A DNA stretch of 64,000 nucleotides, from NCBI RefSeq assembly GCF_017877355.1, contig NZ_JAGIPR010000003.1, positions 424,246 to 488,245 of the forward strand. The letters run 5' to 3'. This DNA is from Chryseobacterium jejuense. GTDB lineage: Bacteria; Bacteroidota; Bacteroidia; Flavobacteriales; Weeksellaceae. How positions within the stretch are numbered: the first letter of the stretch is position 1; each line of letters begins with the position of its first letter. Positions 11,015 through 19,259 of the stretch are shown here, piece after piece. The notes beneath the pieces were generated by a model. That model did no database searches, had not been told where the DNA came from, and saw only the letters and a list, made by a program, of their open reading frames with translations. A program made the position numbers and the translations under genes.

Positions 11015-11150
11015 CTTTACAATTTTTTTCAAAATAAAGCACAATTTTTTTTATTATCAAATTTTTAAAAAAGATTATTAAAAATTAAAATTAATTTAAA
11101 AAGTGTATATTAGCAAAATACTTGAAGAACAAAAACTTTTTTACTTAGCT

Positions 11151-13583
11151 ATGCAGACAACTTATATTGAAACACAGCAAATATCCTTTCAAGATTTTAA
11201 AAATCAAATACTTGAAGATTACAGGTTAGGAAGGATTTCCCGTGAAATGTCTTATCTCGGAAGGAGAGAAGTACTTACCGGAAAAGCTAAATTCGGAATT
11301 TTTGGGGATGGTAAGGAACTTCCTCAGCTTGCAATGGCGAAGGTTTTCAGAAATGGAGACTTCCGTTCTGGCTACTACAGAGACCAGACTTTTGCATTGG
11401 CCATTAATGCTTTAACGGCTGAAAGTTTCTTTGCTCAGATGTATGCTGATACAAGCGTGGAAAGAGAACCGGCTTCAGCAGGAAGACAAATGAACGGGCA
11501 CTTTGCAACAAGAAGTTTAAATGAAGACGGAAGCTGGAAAGATTTAACTGCACAGAAAAATATTTCTTCCGATATTTCTCCTACAGCAGGACAAATGCCA
11601 AGATTATTAGGATTAGCTCAGGCTTCTACAATATATAAAAGTGTAAAATTTGAAGGTTCTGAAAAGTTTTCAAGAGAAGGAAATGAGATTGCTTTCGGAA
11701 CTATTGGTGATGCTTCTACAGCAGAAGGTCATTTCTGGGAAACATTGAATGCTGCATGTGCACTTCAGGTTCCTATGATTGTTTCAATCTGGGATGACGG
11801 ATACGGAATTTCTGTTCCTACTAAAAACCAGAGAGCAAAGGCTGACATCAGCGAAATGCTAAGTGGTTTCCAGAGAAAAGAAGGGGAGAACCAAGGTTGC
11901 GAGATCATTCAGGTAAGAGCTTGGGATTATCCGGCACTATTGGATGCTTATGCTAGAGCAGAACATTTTGCAAGAACAGAAAGTGTTCCTGTAGTAGTTC
12001 ATGTAGTAGACGTTACACAGCCTCAAGGACACTCTACATCAGGATCTCACGAAAGATATAAAAATGAAGCACGTTTAGCTTGGGAAGCTGAATTTGATGG
12101 ATTGTTAAAATTCAAGGAATGGATTATCAACTATTCTATCGATATTGATGGAAAAGAAGAATTAATTGCTACTGCTGAAGAATTGGATGCCATTGATGAA
12201 GAAGCTAAAAAATTAGCTAAAACAGGTCAAAAAGCAGCTTGGGATAACTACCAAAATGCTATTAAAGAACTAGTTCAGTCTATCATTCCTTTAGTAGAAA
12301 ACCTTAAAGGTCAGAATACTGAAGTAGAAGCAGCGCTTACTCATTTCAATAAATTAGTTTCAAAAGCTAAGAAAGATGTATTCCATTTAGCAAGAAAAAC
12401 TTTATTGGCTACAAGAGGGACTAACTCTGCAGAGAGAAATCAGTTGATGCAGAAGTATAATGAAGTGTCTGAAATTGAAAAAGACAACTATTCATCACAC
12501 TTATATTCTCAGTCTGAATGGAAAGCTGAAAACATTAAAGAAATCAAGCCTGTTTACTCAGACAGTTCTGAAGATGTAGACGGAAGAGTTGTTATCAGAA
12601 ATAACTTTGACAAAATCTTTGAAAAATATCCTGAAACACTAATCTTTGGAGAAGATACCGGAAATATAGGTGATGTAAACCAAGGATTGGAAGGAATGCA
12701 GGAAAAATACGGAGTATTACGTATTGCTGATACAGGAATTCGTGAAGCTACGATTCTTGGACAAGGAATTGGGATGGCAATGAGAGGTTTGAGGCCAATC
12801 GCTGAAATCCAGTATTTAGACTATGTTCTTTACTGTCTACAAGGAATGAGTGATGATCTGGCAACAGTACATTACAGAACGAAAGGAGGTCAGAAAGCTC
12901 CATTAATCATCAGAACAAGAGGTCACAGATTAGAAGGAATCTGGCATTCAGGTTCTCCGATGGCAGGTATTCTTAACCTTTCAAAAGGGATCTTAGTATT
13001 GGTGCCAAGAAACCTTACTAAAGCAGCTGGTTTCTATAATACGATGCTTCAGGCTGACGAACCGGCAATTATCGTAGAATGCCTGAACGGATACAGATTG
13101 AAAGAAAAACAACCTGATAACTTAGGAGAATTCACTGTTCCTGTAGGGAAAATTGAAGTAACGAAAGAAGGAAAAGACGTTACTTTGGTAACTTACGGTT
13201 CTACATGGAGAATTGTAACGGAAGCAGCTAACGAGTTGGAAAAACTAGGGATTTCTGCAGAAGTAATCGATATCCAGTCATTAATTCCTTTCGATTTATC
13301 TCACGAAATTGCTCAAAGTGTTAAGAAAACGAACAGATTAGTAGTCATTGACGAAGATGTGGAAGGTGGAACAACAGGATTCATCTTACAGCAGATCTTA
13401 GAAAAGCAGAAAGCGTTCAGATACTTGGATTCAGATCCGTTAACAATCTCTGCTAACGATCACAGACCAGCGTATGCAAGTGATGGTGACTACTTCAGTA
13501 AGCCGTCTACAGACGATATGGTAGAAAAAATCTACGCTATGTTTAATGAAACCAATCCTCAGAAATATCCTGCGATATTCTAA
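11151..13583 (+). CDS. 2-oxoisovalerate-type dehydrogenase E1, alpha and beta subunits fused
   Basis: This thiamine-diphosphate enzyme decarboxylates branched-chain 2-oxoacids and passes the acyl group to the lipoyl E2. The E1-alpha half contains the ThDP motif beginning GDASTAEGHFWETLNAAC near residue 186. The E1-beta half starts around 475 with VDGRVVIRNNFDKIF and contains LIFGEDTGNIGDVNQG and ADTGIREATILGQGIGMAMRG. About 80 lysine- and acid-rich residues link the halves. From the ATG at 11151 there are 810 residues; an in-frame GTG at 11103 would add 16 unlikely ones. Fusion of alpha and beta is usual in this family in Flavobacteriia. An E3 (dihydrolipoyl dehydrogenase) gene lies at 40233-41621; no E2 gene is in the window. 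Confidence 0.88.
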   Translation: MQTTYIETQQISFQDFKNQILEDYRLGRISREMSYLGRREVLTGKAKFGIFGDGKELPQLAMAKVFRNGDFRSGYYRDQTFALAINALTAESFFAQMYADTSVEREPASAGRQMNGHFATRSLNEDGSWKDLTAQKNISSDISPTAGQMPRLLGLAQASTIYKSVKFEGSEKFSREGNEIAFGTIGDASTAEGHFWETLNAACALQVPMIVSIWDDGYGISVPTKNQRAKADISEMLSGFQRKEGENQGCEIIQVRAWDYPALLDAYARAEHFARTESVPVVVHVVDVTQPQGHSTSGSHERYKNEARLAWEAEFDGLLKFKEWIINYSIDIDGKEELIATAEELDAIDEEAKKLAKTGQKAAWDNYQNAIKELVQSIIPLVENLKGQNTEVEAALTHFNKLVSKAKKDVFHLARKTLLATRGTNSAERNQLMQKYNEVSEIEKDNYSSHLYSQSEWKAENIKEIKPVYSDSSEDVDGRVVIRNNFDKIFEKYPETLIFGEDTGNIGDVNQGLEGMQEKYGVLRIADTGIREATILGQGIGMAMRGLRPIAEIQYLDYVLYCLQGMSDDLATVHYRTKGGQKAPLIIRTRGHRLEGIWHSGSPMAGILNLSKGILVLVPRNLTKAAGFYNTMLQADEPAIIVECLNGYRLKEKQPDNLGEFTVPVGKIEVTKEGKDVTLVTYGSTWRIVTEAANELEKLGISAEVIDIQSLIPFDLSHEIAQSVKKTNRLVVIDEDVEGGTTGFILQQILEKQKAFRYLDSDPLTISANDHRPAYASDGDYFSKPSTDDMVEKIYAMFNETNPQKYPAIF

Positions 13584-13604
13584 TTAGGATTAAAAATAAA
13601 TGTT

Positions 13605-13637
13605 AAACCGCTTTCATCATCTGAAAGCGGTTTTTTA
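13605..13637 (+). terminator. Intrinsic terminator after the E1 gene
   Basis: ACCGCTTTCA (13607-13616) pairs with TGAAAGCGGT (13622-13631) around a 5-base loop, followed by TTTTT. Confidence 0.85.
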
Positions 13638-13737
13638 TTATCATATTCAAAACATTGGTTAAAATCAGCTTTTTATTAGTAATTATTCCTTTTGTAATTA
13701 TAAAAATATGTGCATTTTTATAATGAAAATGTCTTGT

Positions 13738-14589
13738 ATGGATTACAAAAAAAAACTATTTCAATTATCAGTCTTATTCTTCAGTGTTTTATTCTATTCT
13801 CAATCCGATAAAAGTGATGTTTTATACGGAAATTTCACCTATTTGCTAAAAGCTAAGCTCAGCACACAGACACCTGATTATATACACGAAGAATTCTTCT
13901 CTTTACAGATGGGGGAGAAGCGTGCTTTTTTTGCAAGTACACAATCTATTAAAAGAGACTCAGTGTTTGGAAAATCTTATGTAACTGCCAATAATCCTGA
14001 TGGGAGCATAACCATTAGCCTTAAAAATGGAACATCAGTACCCAAAACAAAATTTCCATATACAATCATACAATCCAATGAAAAGGTAGAGTACTTTCAA
14101 CCCGTTGGGATGACTGTGCTTACTTATCAAGAGCCGATAATAGGGAATTGGAAACTTATTGATGAAATAAAAACAATCAATACAATAAATTGTAAAAAAG
14201 CTGCAGTTACCTACAAGGGAAGAAACTGGACTGCCTGGTACTCAACAGAAATTCCATTACCCTATGGCCCTTATAAATTCAGCGGATTACCGGGATTAAT
14301 TATTAAAATAACAGATGAAAAAGGAGAATATGATTTTGAGCTTATAAAATCTGTACCTACTTCTGAATTGGAAGGAAAATCAATTAATATAAAGAAAAGT
14401 CGATATACCGAAGCTGTTGAAACAACTCAACCTAAATTTCAACAGGCATTAAAAGCTAGCAATGATAATATAGCAGGTGTACTGGCAAGTTACGGGACTA
14501 CAATTCTAAGTGGACAGGAAAAGATTAATCAAAGGCAGAAAGAATTGGAACTTATTAATAAATATTTAAATCCGATAGAACTTGAATAA
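13738..14589 (+). CDS. GLPGLI family protein
   Basis: This secreted or periplasmic protein of Bacteroidota has the family-naming motif FSGLPGLIIKI about two thirds along, preceded by TAWYSTEIPLPYGPYKF. I chose the ATG at 13738 (MDYKKKLFQLSVLFFSVLFYSQ), which gives a standard signal peptide and 283 residues. Upstream in-frame ATGs at 13708 and 13723 would place a few odd residues before it. GLPGLI proteins are often linked to outer-membrane transporters, but their role is not established. Here the gene stands alone between terminators. Codon use looks normal for the region. Confidence 0.85.
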   Translation: MDYKKKLFQLSVLFFSVLFYSQSDKSDVLYGNFTYLLKAKLSTQTPDYIHEEFFSLQMGEKRAFFASTQSIKRDSVFGKSYVTANNPDGSITISLKNGTSVPKTKFPYTIIQSNEKVEYFQPVGMTVLTYQEPIIGNWKLIDEIKTINTINCKKAAVTYKGRNWTAWYSTEIPLPYGPYKFSGLPGLIIKITDEKGEYDFELIKSVPTSELEGKSINIKKSRYTEAVETTQPKFQQALKASNDNIAGVLASYGTTILSGQEKINQRQKELELINKYLNPIELE

Positions 14590-14630
14590 ATTTAAATAAT
14601 GGGTTACCAGCGAAAGTAACCCATTTAATG

Positions 14631-15047
14631 TTAATCTTCTTCAGCCAAAGTAATCCGAAGTTTATTTAAAGCACTCATCAAAGTAATACTTGAGGTTAAT
14701 TCTACCATTTCTCTTTCTGTAAAATGCTGTTGTAATTTTTCTTTGATTTGTTGCCAGTCATTATTGTTATAAGAGATAGTTTCTGCCCACTCTAAAACTA
14801 ATTTCTGTTTTGTATCAAAGGCGTTGGTATGTTTCCAGCCTGGTAATTGATTAATAATATTCTGTTCAATCCCCAAATTAAACAGTTCTTTAGCATGATA
14901 GCCGCAACAGTAGGCACATCCGTTGATCTGTGAAACCCGTAATTCGGCTAATGCAATAAGTTTTTCATCAATACCGGATTTTCGGATGCTGGTGTGTGCT
15001 TTATACAGATGACCAATAGTTTCTTTCGCAATTTCTTTGTAATTCAT
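14631..15047 (-). CDS. Carboxymuconolactone decarboxylase/AhpD-like protein
   Basis: This 138-residue alpha-helical protein has the AhpD-type motif C44-A-Y-C47 followed by H51 (GCAYCCGYH). In alkylhydroperoxidase-like members the CxxC pair is reduced and attacks peroxides, while the histidine relays protons. ELRVSQING before the motif and EMVELTSSITLMSALNKL at the end are typical of the small stand-alone members. The likely role is peroxide or electrophile defence; a catabolic decarboxylase is unlikely because the catalytic cysteines are present. Two direct repeats of TATACTTACCTTTT lie in the promoter region. Confidence 0.85.
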   Translation of the reverse strand: MNYKEIAKETIGHLYKAHTSIRKSGIDEKLIALAELRVSQINGCAYCCGYHAKELFNLGIEQNIINQLPGWKHTNAFDTKQKLVLEWAETISYNNNDWQQIKEKLQQHFTEREMVELTSSITLMSALNKLRITLAEED

Positions 15048-15095
15048 AATGAGAATTTTTTCTACAAATTTGAGTCAGAAATAATGGAAAAACTA

Positions 15096-15128
15096 TATAC
15101 TTACCTTTTCGTGTTATACTTACCTTTT
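15096..15128. promoter_or_regulatory. Direct repeats, candidate operator upstream of the AhpD-like gene
   Basis: TATACTTACCTTTT occurs at 15096-15109 and again at 15115-15128, a 19-base period (about two helix turns). The pair lies 49-81 bases before the AhpD-like ATG at 15047, in the region shared with the divergent lipoprotein gene. Confidence 0.45.
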
Positions 15129-15164
15129 TGAAAGTAGGTGATGAAAATACAGAACTGGAATTTG

Positions 15165-15172
15165 TATATTTG
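15165..15172 (+). promoter_or_regulatory. -7 element for the lipoprotein gene
   Basis: TATATTTG matches TAnnTTTG, 24 bases before the ATG at 15197. No good -33 TTG is visible, so activation by a bound regulator is possible. Confidence 0.5.
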
Positions 15173-15196
15173 AAGCAAGGAACATCAGAAATTACC

Positions 15197-16015
15197 ATGA
15201 AAATTCTCCCTTATCTTTTTTTCGTACTATTACTGTTAGGTTGTAAGGATCATGCAAAGCCTATGGAAGAACAACCTCCAAGCCTTGAAGAGCAGCCTCC
15301 AAATCCTAAGGAATTTCTGCGTAGCTATGTGAAAAATCCAAATCCAAATGATAGAATGTGTAAAGATGATATTGAACAAGCTGAGAAAGATTTGGAAAAA
15401 TATAAAAATATTTATGTAACGACATCTTGTTTTGGTTGCAAGACACCTCCTTATGCAGATGAAATAATAGAATATGCAGCAAAGGATCATTTTAAAATAA
15501 TCAATAATGACTATAGCTGTGTTGTTATCGATGGGCAAACTCAGGGATGTTACAAAACAATGATCGATTTAAAGATGGAGAAAATCCACGGAAAAGATTT
15601 TCGTCAGAAAATCGAGCATGCAGCTGAAGAGTTAATGATTCAAAAGATTCAAGCAGGAACTAAAGTCTTAAGTATTTATGATCTGCCGGAAGAAGATCTG
15701 CCCTATTTCAAAAAGGAAGACAAACTCATAAAAGATGAGTATATTCTAACGATCAAAACAAAACTCCCGTTAAAATATGAACTGCACACTACTCCTTTTA
15801 TGGATATAAGCTTTATTGTTGAAAAAGATGGAAGTATCAGTCATTTAAAAAATGAAAACTGGGTAAGTGGTTTCAAAACGAATGAAAAGTATAAAAATGA
15901 ACTTGAGAACATCGCAAAAAACAAAATTCTGACTGATTATTCTCAATGGACGCCCGGGAAATATAAAAATACGATTACAAGAGTAGTCAATAACTTTAGA
16001 GTTTATTTGGAGTAG
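15197..16015 (+). CDS. Lipoprotein with a TonB-C-like tail
   Basis: The ATG at 15197 gives MKILPYLFFVLLLLGC, a lipoprotein signal with Cys16 as the likely lipidation site, and 272 residues in all. A proline-rich linker (EEQPPSLEEQPPNPKE) follows. The middle has several cysteines (MCKDD, TTSCFGC, DYSC, QGC) that may form disulfides. The end (FMDISFIVEKDGSISHL to YSQWTPGKYKN) resembles the C-terminal beta domain of TonB-family proteins. The upstream in-frame ATG at 15128 would spoil the signal. The gene is 12 bases upstream of a methyltransferase gene. Function is unknown; a periplasmic binding or energy-coupling role is a guess. Confidence 0.65.
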   Translation: MKILPYLFFVLLLLGCKDHAKPMEEQPPSLEEQPPNPKEFLRSYVKNPNPNDRMCKDDIEQAEKDLEKYKNIYVTTSCFGCKTPPYADEIIEYAAKDHFKIINNDYSCVVIDGQTQGCYKTMIDLKMEKIHGKDFRQKIEHAAEELMIQKIQAGTKVLSIYDLPEEDLPYFKKEDKLIKDEYILTIKTKLPLKYELHTTPFMDISFIVEKDGSISHLKNENWVSGFKTNEKYKNELENIAKNKILTDYSQWTPGKYKNTITRVVNNFRVYLE

Positions 16016-16027
16016 AAAATTAATACC

Positions 16028-16765
16028 ATGAAAATTACCAAATTAGTTATTCTTTTCAATTATAAAAAGATCCTGCTGGGAATAGTGGTATCACTTTTTC
16101 TTTTTTTTCTGTCATTTCAGCTTAATTCAGCCGTTTTTGCTGTATTGTTGAGAGCATTGGGTGTTCTCATTGTTTTAAACATCATAGCGTCTCTGGTGGC
16201 TTCTTATATCCTTTATGATACTTCTGATCTTTATGAACTGAATGATTTAAAACAGGATATAGATTGGAGCCAGATTAAAAATGCTGTTCTCATTCATGCT
16301 AGCTTTGACCCTTTATCCCAGCGATTAGAAGAAAAATATCCTCATTTGAACTTAATAGTCTGTGATATTTACGGAAATCGTCATGAAGACGAAAGCGGAA
16401 TTGAAGTTTCCAAAAAAATATTTCCTCCCAATCCAAGAGAAACTAAAATCTCTCCGGACCAATTGCCTTTTGAAGACGAATCTCAGGACGTAATTTTGGC
16501 GGTAACAGCCCTTCACGAAATTTTAGATCATGAAAAAAGAGTTTTGTTTTTTAAAGAAGCTCAAAGAATTTTAAAGAAAGGAGGTGTAATTATTATTTCA
16601 GAGCAGTTCAGAGATATTACTAACTTTATTTTCTTTAACATCGGAGCATTCCATTTTTTAAGCTGGAAACAATGGACAAGTTCTATTTCTCCATCCGGAT
16701 TGAAAATAATCAAAAATAAAAAGATAACCCCTTTTGCGAATATGCTGATTATAGAGAATAATTAA
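16028..16765 (+). CDS. Membrane-anchored class I SAM-dependent methyltransferase
   Basis: The protein has 245 residues. Two hydrophobic segments at the N-terminus (about 14-33 and 38-62) anchor it. The C-terminal part is a Rossmann-like methyltransferase, with the SAM-contacting strand AVLIHASFDP in place of the usual glycine loop, LIVCDIYG, PFEDESQDVILAVTALHEI (the typical motif IV region) and RILKKGGVIIISEQF. The cofactor loop is weak, so binding is likely but not certain. It may methylate a lipid or quinone at the membrane. It sits 12 bases after the lipoprotein gene, so the pair is probably one operon. Confidence 0.75.
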   Translation: MKITKLVILFNYKKILLGIVVSLFLFFLSFQLNSAVFAVLLRALGVLIVLNIIASLVASYILYDTSDLYELNDLKQDIDWSQIKNAVLIHASFDPLSQRLEEKYPHLNLIVCDIYGNRHEDESGIEVSKKIFPPNPRETKISPDQLPFEDESQDVILAVTALHEILDHEKRVLFFKEAQRILKKGGVIIISEQFRDITNFIFFNIGAFHFLSWKQWTSSISPSGLKIIKNKKITPFANMLIIENN

Positions 16766-16796
16766 ATATCAAGTGAAGTTATTCCGCAAAATATAA

Positions 16797-17180
16797 TCAG
16801 GCATTCGCTGCTTTTTTCTTTTCCTTTATCAATTCAATACAATCTTCTGAGTAGGTTCCTTTCACCTGATATTGGGCTTCCCATTCTTCCAGAAGATATA
16901 AAATAGGTAGAAGAGCTAATCCTTTTTCAGTAAGTGAATATTCTACCCTTGGAGGCAGCTCTTTAAACTCTTCACGGATCACTAAACCATCCGTTTCCAT
17001 TTCCCGTAACTGATCCGTTAATACCTTTCTGGAGATGACATTAATGCGTACGGCAAGTTCTCCAAAACGTAGTTTTCGGTCTTTAATTACCAATACAATA
17101 ATAGGTTTCCATTTGCTTCCCAAGGCGGCCATTGCTTTGCCCAGAGGACAGCTGTATTGCATTAATTCATTCTTTTTCAT
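16797..17180 (-). CDS. HxlR family transcriptional regulator
   Basis: This 127-residue winged-helix regulator carries the hallmark N-terminus SCPLGKAMAALGSKWKPIIV with Cys11, then LRFGELAVRINVISRKVLTDQLREME (recognition helix region), and PPRVEYSLTEKG in the wing. In related HxlR/DUF24 proteins (YodB, HypR) the N-terminal cysteine senses quinones, hypochlorite or other electrophiles. It is divergent from an Old Yellow Enzyme gene. The shared 120-base gap contains four GTTACT-type repeats and a GTTAC-GTAAC palindrome, strongly suggesting that it regulates itself and the reductase. Cysteine-based control is inferred from the family. Confidence 0.93.
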   Translation of the reverse strand: MKKNELMQYSCPLGKAMAALGSKWKPIIVLVIKDRKLRFGELAVRINVISRKVLTDQLREMETDGLVIREEFKELPPRVEYSLTEKGLALLPILYLLEEWEAQYQVKGTYSEDCIELIKEKKKAANA

Positions 17181-17182
17181 AC

Positions 17183-17279
17183 GTTACTTTAATGTTACTA
17201 ATATAAGTTACTGCGAAGTTACCACTATTTTTTTAATGAAAGATACAAAAACGAACTATTATTAGTTACTTTGTGTAAC
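17183..17279. promoter_or_regulatory. Multiple GTTACT sites: operator between hxlR-type gene and reductase
   Basis: GTTACT occurs at 17183, 17194 and 17207, GTTACC at 17218, and GTTACT at 17265. The first four are spaced 11, 13 and 11 bases apart, about one helical turn. The last forms a palindrome with GTAAC at 17275-17279 (GTTAC, 5 bases, GTAAC) next to a near -7 element for the reductase gene. Confidence 0.65.
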
Positions 17280-17302
17280 AATTATAAAACAAGATTTTAA
17301 AT

Positions 17303-18364
17303 ATGACTACATCATCATTATTTAAACCGTTCCAATATAAAAATTTACAGCTTAAAAACAGAATTGTAATGGCCCCAATGACCAGAGCTCAATCTGACAA
17401 TGGTGTTCCTACACAGAAAATAGCTGACTATTATGGAAGAAGAGCTGCTTCAGAAGTAGGATTGATTCTTTCAGAAGGAACTGTAATTAACAGACCCGGA
17501 TCAAAGAATATGCAGAATATCCCGGATTTCTATGGGAATGAAGCTTTAAAAGGCTGGAAAAACGTAATTGATACGGTGCATCAGAATGGAGGAAAAATGG
17601 GGCCTCAGATCTGGCACGTTGGAGACACCAGAATGTCTGAAGATTATCCGTTATTACCTATGGAAAAAGCTTCAACCATGACTGTTGAAGACATTCAGGA
17701 TACCATTGCACAGTTTGCTGCTTCAGCAAAATCAGCGAAAGATCTTGGCTTCGACTGTCTTGAAATTCACGGAGCGCATGGTTATCTTATCGATCAGTTT
17801 TTCTGGGGAATAACCAATACAAGAACAGATGAATATGGCGGGAAAACCTTAAAGGAAAGAAGCCGATTTGCTGTTGATGTGGTGAAAGCAATCAGAGCTG
17901 CAGTAGGAGAAGACTTTACTATTATCCTTCGTCTTTCACAATGGAAGCAGCAGGATTATAAAACCAGATTAGCCTTTACTCCAAACGAAATGGAAGATTG
18001 GTTATTACCATTAAAAGAAGCCGGAGTTGATATTTTCCATTGTTCACAGCGTCGTTTCTGGGAGCCGGAGTTTGAAGGTTCTGATTTAAACTTTGCAGGA
18101 TGGGCCAAGAAAATTACCGGACAACCAACCATTACTGTAGGTTCTGTAGGGTTGAACGGAGACTTTTTAAATGCTTTTGCAGGACAGGGAACTGAAAAAA
18201 CAGATCTCACAGAACTGATTAAAAGACTGGATAATGAAGAATTTGATCTTGTAGCTGTAGGACGTGCTATTTTGCAGGATTATCAGTGGGTAAAAAAGAT
18301 CAAAGAAGGAGATACAGCTTCTCTTTTAGACTTTTCAGCAGAAAGTATGGGCGTATTATTTTAA
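17303..18364 (+). CDS. Old Yellow Enzyme family NAD(P)H:flavin oxidoreductase (alkene reductase)
   Basis: This 353-residue FMN enzyme of the OYE family reduces activated C=C bonds in enones, quinones or nitro compounds. Features include LFKPFQYKNLQLKNRIVMAPMTRA at the start (FMN-binding strand), GLILSEGTVI, the substrate-contacting GPQIWHVGD, FDCLEIHGAHGYLIDQFFW in the barrel, TITVGSVGL, and the C-terminal FDLVAVGRAILQDYQW. Next to an HxlR regulator with a conserved cysteine, it probably serves electrophile detoxification. The regulatory gap contains repeated GTTACT sites. It is followed by a clean terminator hairpin. Confidence 0.93.
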   Translation: MTTSSLFKPFQYKNLQLKNRIVMAPMTRAQSDNGVPTQKIADYYGRRAASEVGLILSEGTVINRPGSKNMQNIPDFYGNEALKGWKNVIDTVHQNGGKMGPQIWHVGDTRMSEDYPLLPMEKASTMTVEDIQDTIAQFAASAKSAKDLGFDCLEIHGAHGYLIDQFFWGITNTRTDEYGGKTLKERSRFAVDVVKAIRAAVGEDFTIILRLSQWKQQDYKTRLAFTPNEMEDWLLPLKEAGVDIFHCSQRRFWEPEFEGSDLNFAGWAKKITGQPTITVGSVGLNGDFLNAFAGQGTEKTDLTELIKRLDNEEFDLVAVGRAILQDYQWVKKIKEGDTASLLDFSAESMGVLF

Positions 18365-18512
18365 TGTGAATAAAGAAGAGTAAAAAAGTTTTGCAGTTAA
18401 TTTTTTACAGTATATTTTATTTACTGGCGAAGCAAAAATTAACGATTCACTATTCATATTAATCATCATAATTCACTTTATTTTATATTTAATTTTCACC
18501 TATTTATTAAAC

Positions 18513-18548
18513 AACCGGCTTTCAGAATTTCTGAAAGCCGGTTTTTAG
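18513..18548. terminator. Terminator hairpin between the reductase and the peptide genes
   Basis: AACCGGCTTTCAG (18513-18525) pairs perfectly with CTGAAAGCCGGTT (18531-18543), then T's on the plus strand. It also lies 18 bases beyond the stop of the minus-strand peptide gene at 18561. Confidence 0.85.
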
Positions 18549-18560
18549 TATTTATTAAAT

Positions 18561-18716
18561 TCAACATGCATATTCTTCCGCTACACAGCTCCAGTAGGCC
18601 GGATACCCATTTTCTGCTTTATAACGACAAGGTCTGGCTCCAGGTTCGCAAACAGGAGCATTTCCGCCATTGATTTTCTTTAATTCTGATTTTGCTAATT
18701 TTTTTAGATTTTTCAT
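18561..18716 (-). CDS. Double-glycine-leader four-cysteine peptide, copy 1
   Basis: This short gene gives 51 residues: a leader MKNLKKLAKSELKKINGG, followed by a 33-residue core starting NAPVCEPGARPC. Cysteines are at 23, 30, 44 and 51 (C-x6-C-x13-C-x6-C) and Trp42 lies two before the third. The Gly17-Gly18 end of a charged amphipathic leader is the classic cut site of C39 peptidase exporters, and similar MKNLKKL leader peptides are common in Chryseobacterium. Two paralogues lie just upstream. The core is neutral to weakly acidic and not very hydrophobic, so a folded, disulfide-bonded or modified peptide is likelier than a pore former. The activity (bacteriocin, signal or substrate of modification) is unknown. 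Confidence 0.8.
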   Translation of the reverse strand: MKNLKKLAKSELKKINGGNAPVCEPGARPCRYKAENGYPAYWSCVAEEYAC

Positions 18717-18852
18717 GTTTAATAATTTGTATAGATTATGAATAATATAGCTTATAAATCATCTTACTTTTACTCAGTAAAATAAGTTTTCAGCTTTCTT
18801 TAGGTGTTTGTAAAATAAACTGTTTTCGGAAATCAGAAAGCGGTTGTTTTTA

Positions 18853-19014
18853 TTACTGTCCGCATCCATGTGCTATTGGCTCACATGTCCAAAAGGCAGG
18901 ATTTCCATCTGCAGGAGGATAACGGCATGCTATTTCGTCATATTCACAAACAGGAGCATTTCCGCCATGAATTTTCTTGAGTTCTGATTTGACAATTTTT
19001 TTTAAATTCTTCAT
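18853..19014 (-). CDS. Double-glycine-leader four-cysteine peptide, copy 2
   Basis: The 53-residue product is a paralogue of the peptides on either side. The leader MKNLKKIVKSELKKIHGG ends at Gly18. The core begins NAPVCEYDEIAC and ends in CGQ. Cysteines 23, 30, 44 and 51 are at exactly the positions seen in copy 1, with Trp42 and Gly37 also kept. Between the cysteines the sequences differ freely, as expected for diversified secreted peptides. The sequence just before the ATG holds ACAAATTATTA, also present before copy 1, possibly part of the translation start region. The gene lies 136 bases upstream of copy 1 and 65 bases downstream of copy 3. Confidence 0.8.
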   Translation of the reverse strand: MKNLKKIVKSELKKIHGGNAPVCEYDEIACRYPPADGNPAFWTCEPIAHGCGQ

Positions 19015-19079
19015 AAGTAATAATTTGTGGGTTGATAAAAAGTAATATTCTGAAATTTGGTGTGATATTCTTCAGAGGA

Positions 19080-19235
19080 TTAAGGACACTCTGTTGTTTC
19101 CGAAATACATCTCCATCTTTGAGATCCGTCTTTACCAGTATAGTAGCATGCTTGGGTTCCAGTTGGGCATTCCGGAGCATTTCCACCATTGATTCTCTTT
19201 AGTTCAGATTTTGCTAATTTCTTAAGGTTTTTCAT
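19080..19235 (-). CDS. Double-glycine-leader four-cysteine peptide, copy 3
   Basis: The 51-residue product is the first gene of the tandem trio in transcription order. The leader is MKNLKKLAKSELKRINGG and the core starts NAPECPTGTQAC. Cysteines are at 23, 30, 43 and 50 (C-x6-C-x12-C-x6-C) and Trp41 is two before the third cysteine. An excellent promoter lies directly upstream (19260-19289), so the three genes are probably transcribed together from here. No C39 peptidase transporter, radical-SAM enzyme or other maturation gene is visible within the window, so export or modification machinery must be elsewhere if it exists. Confidence 0.8.
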   Translation of the reverse strand: MKNLKKLAKSELKRINGGNAPECPTGTQACYYTGKDGSQRWRCISETTECP

Positions 19236-19259
19236 GTTGTGGTGATTTGTTTAGTGTTA

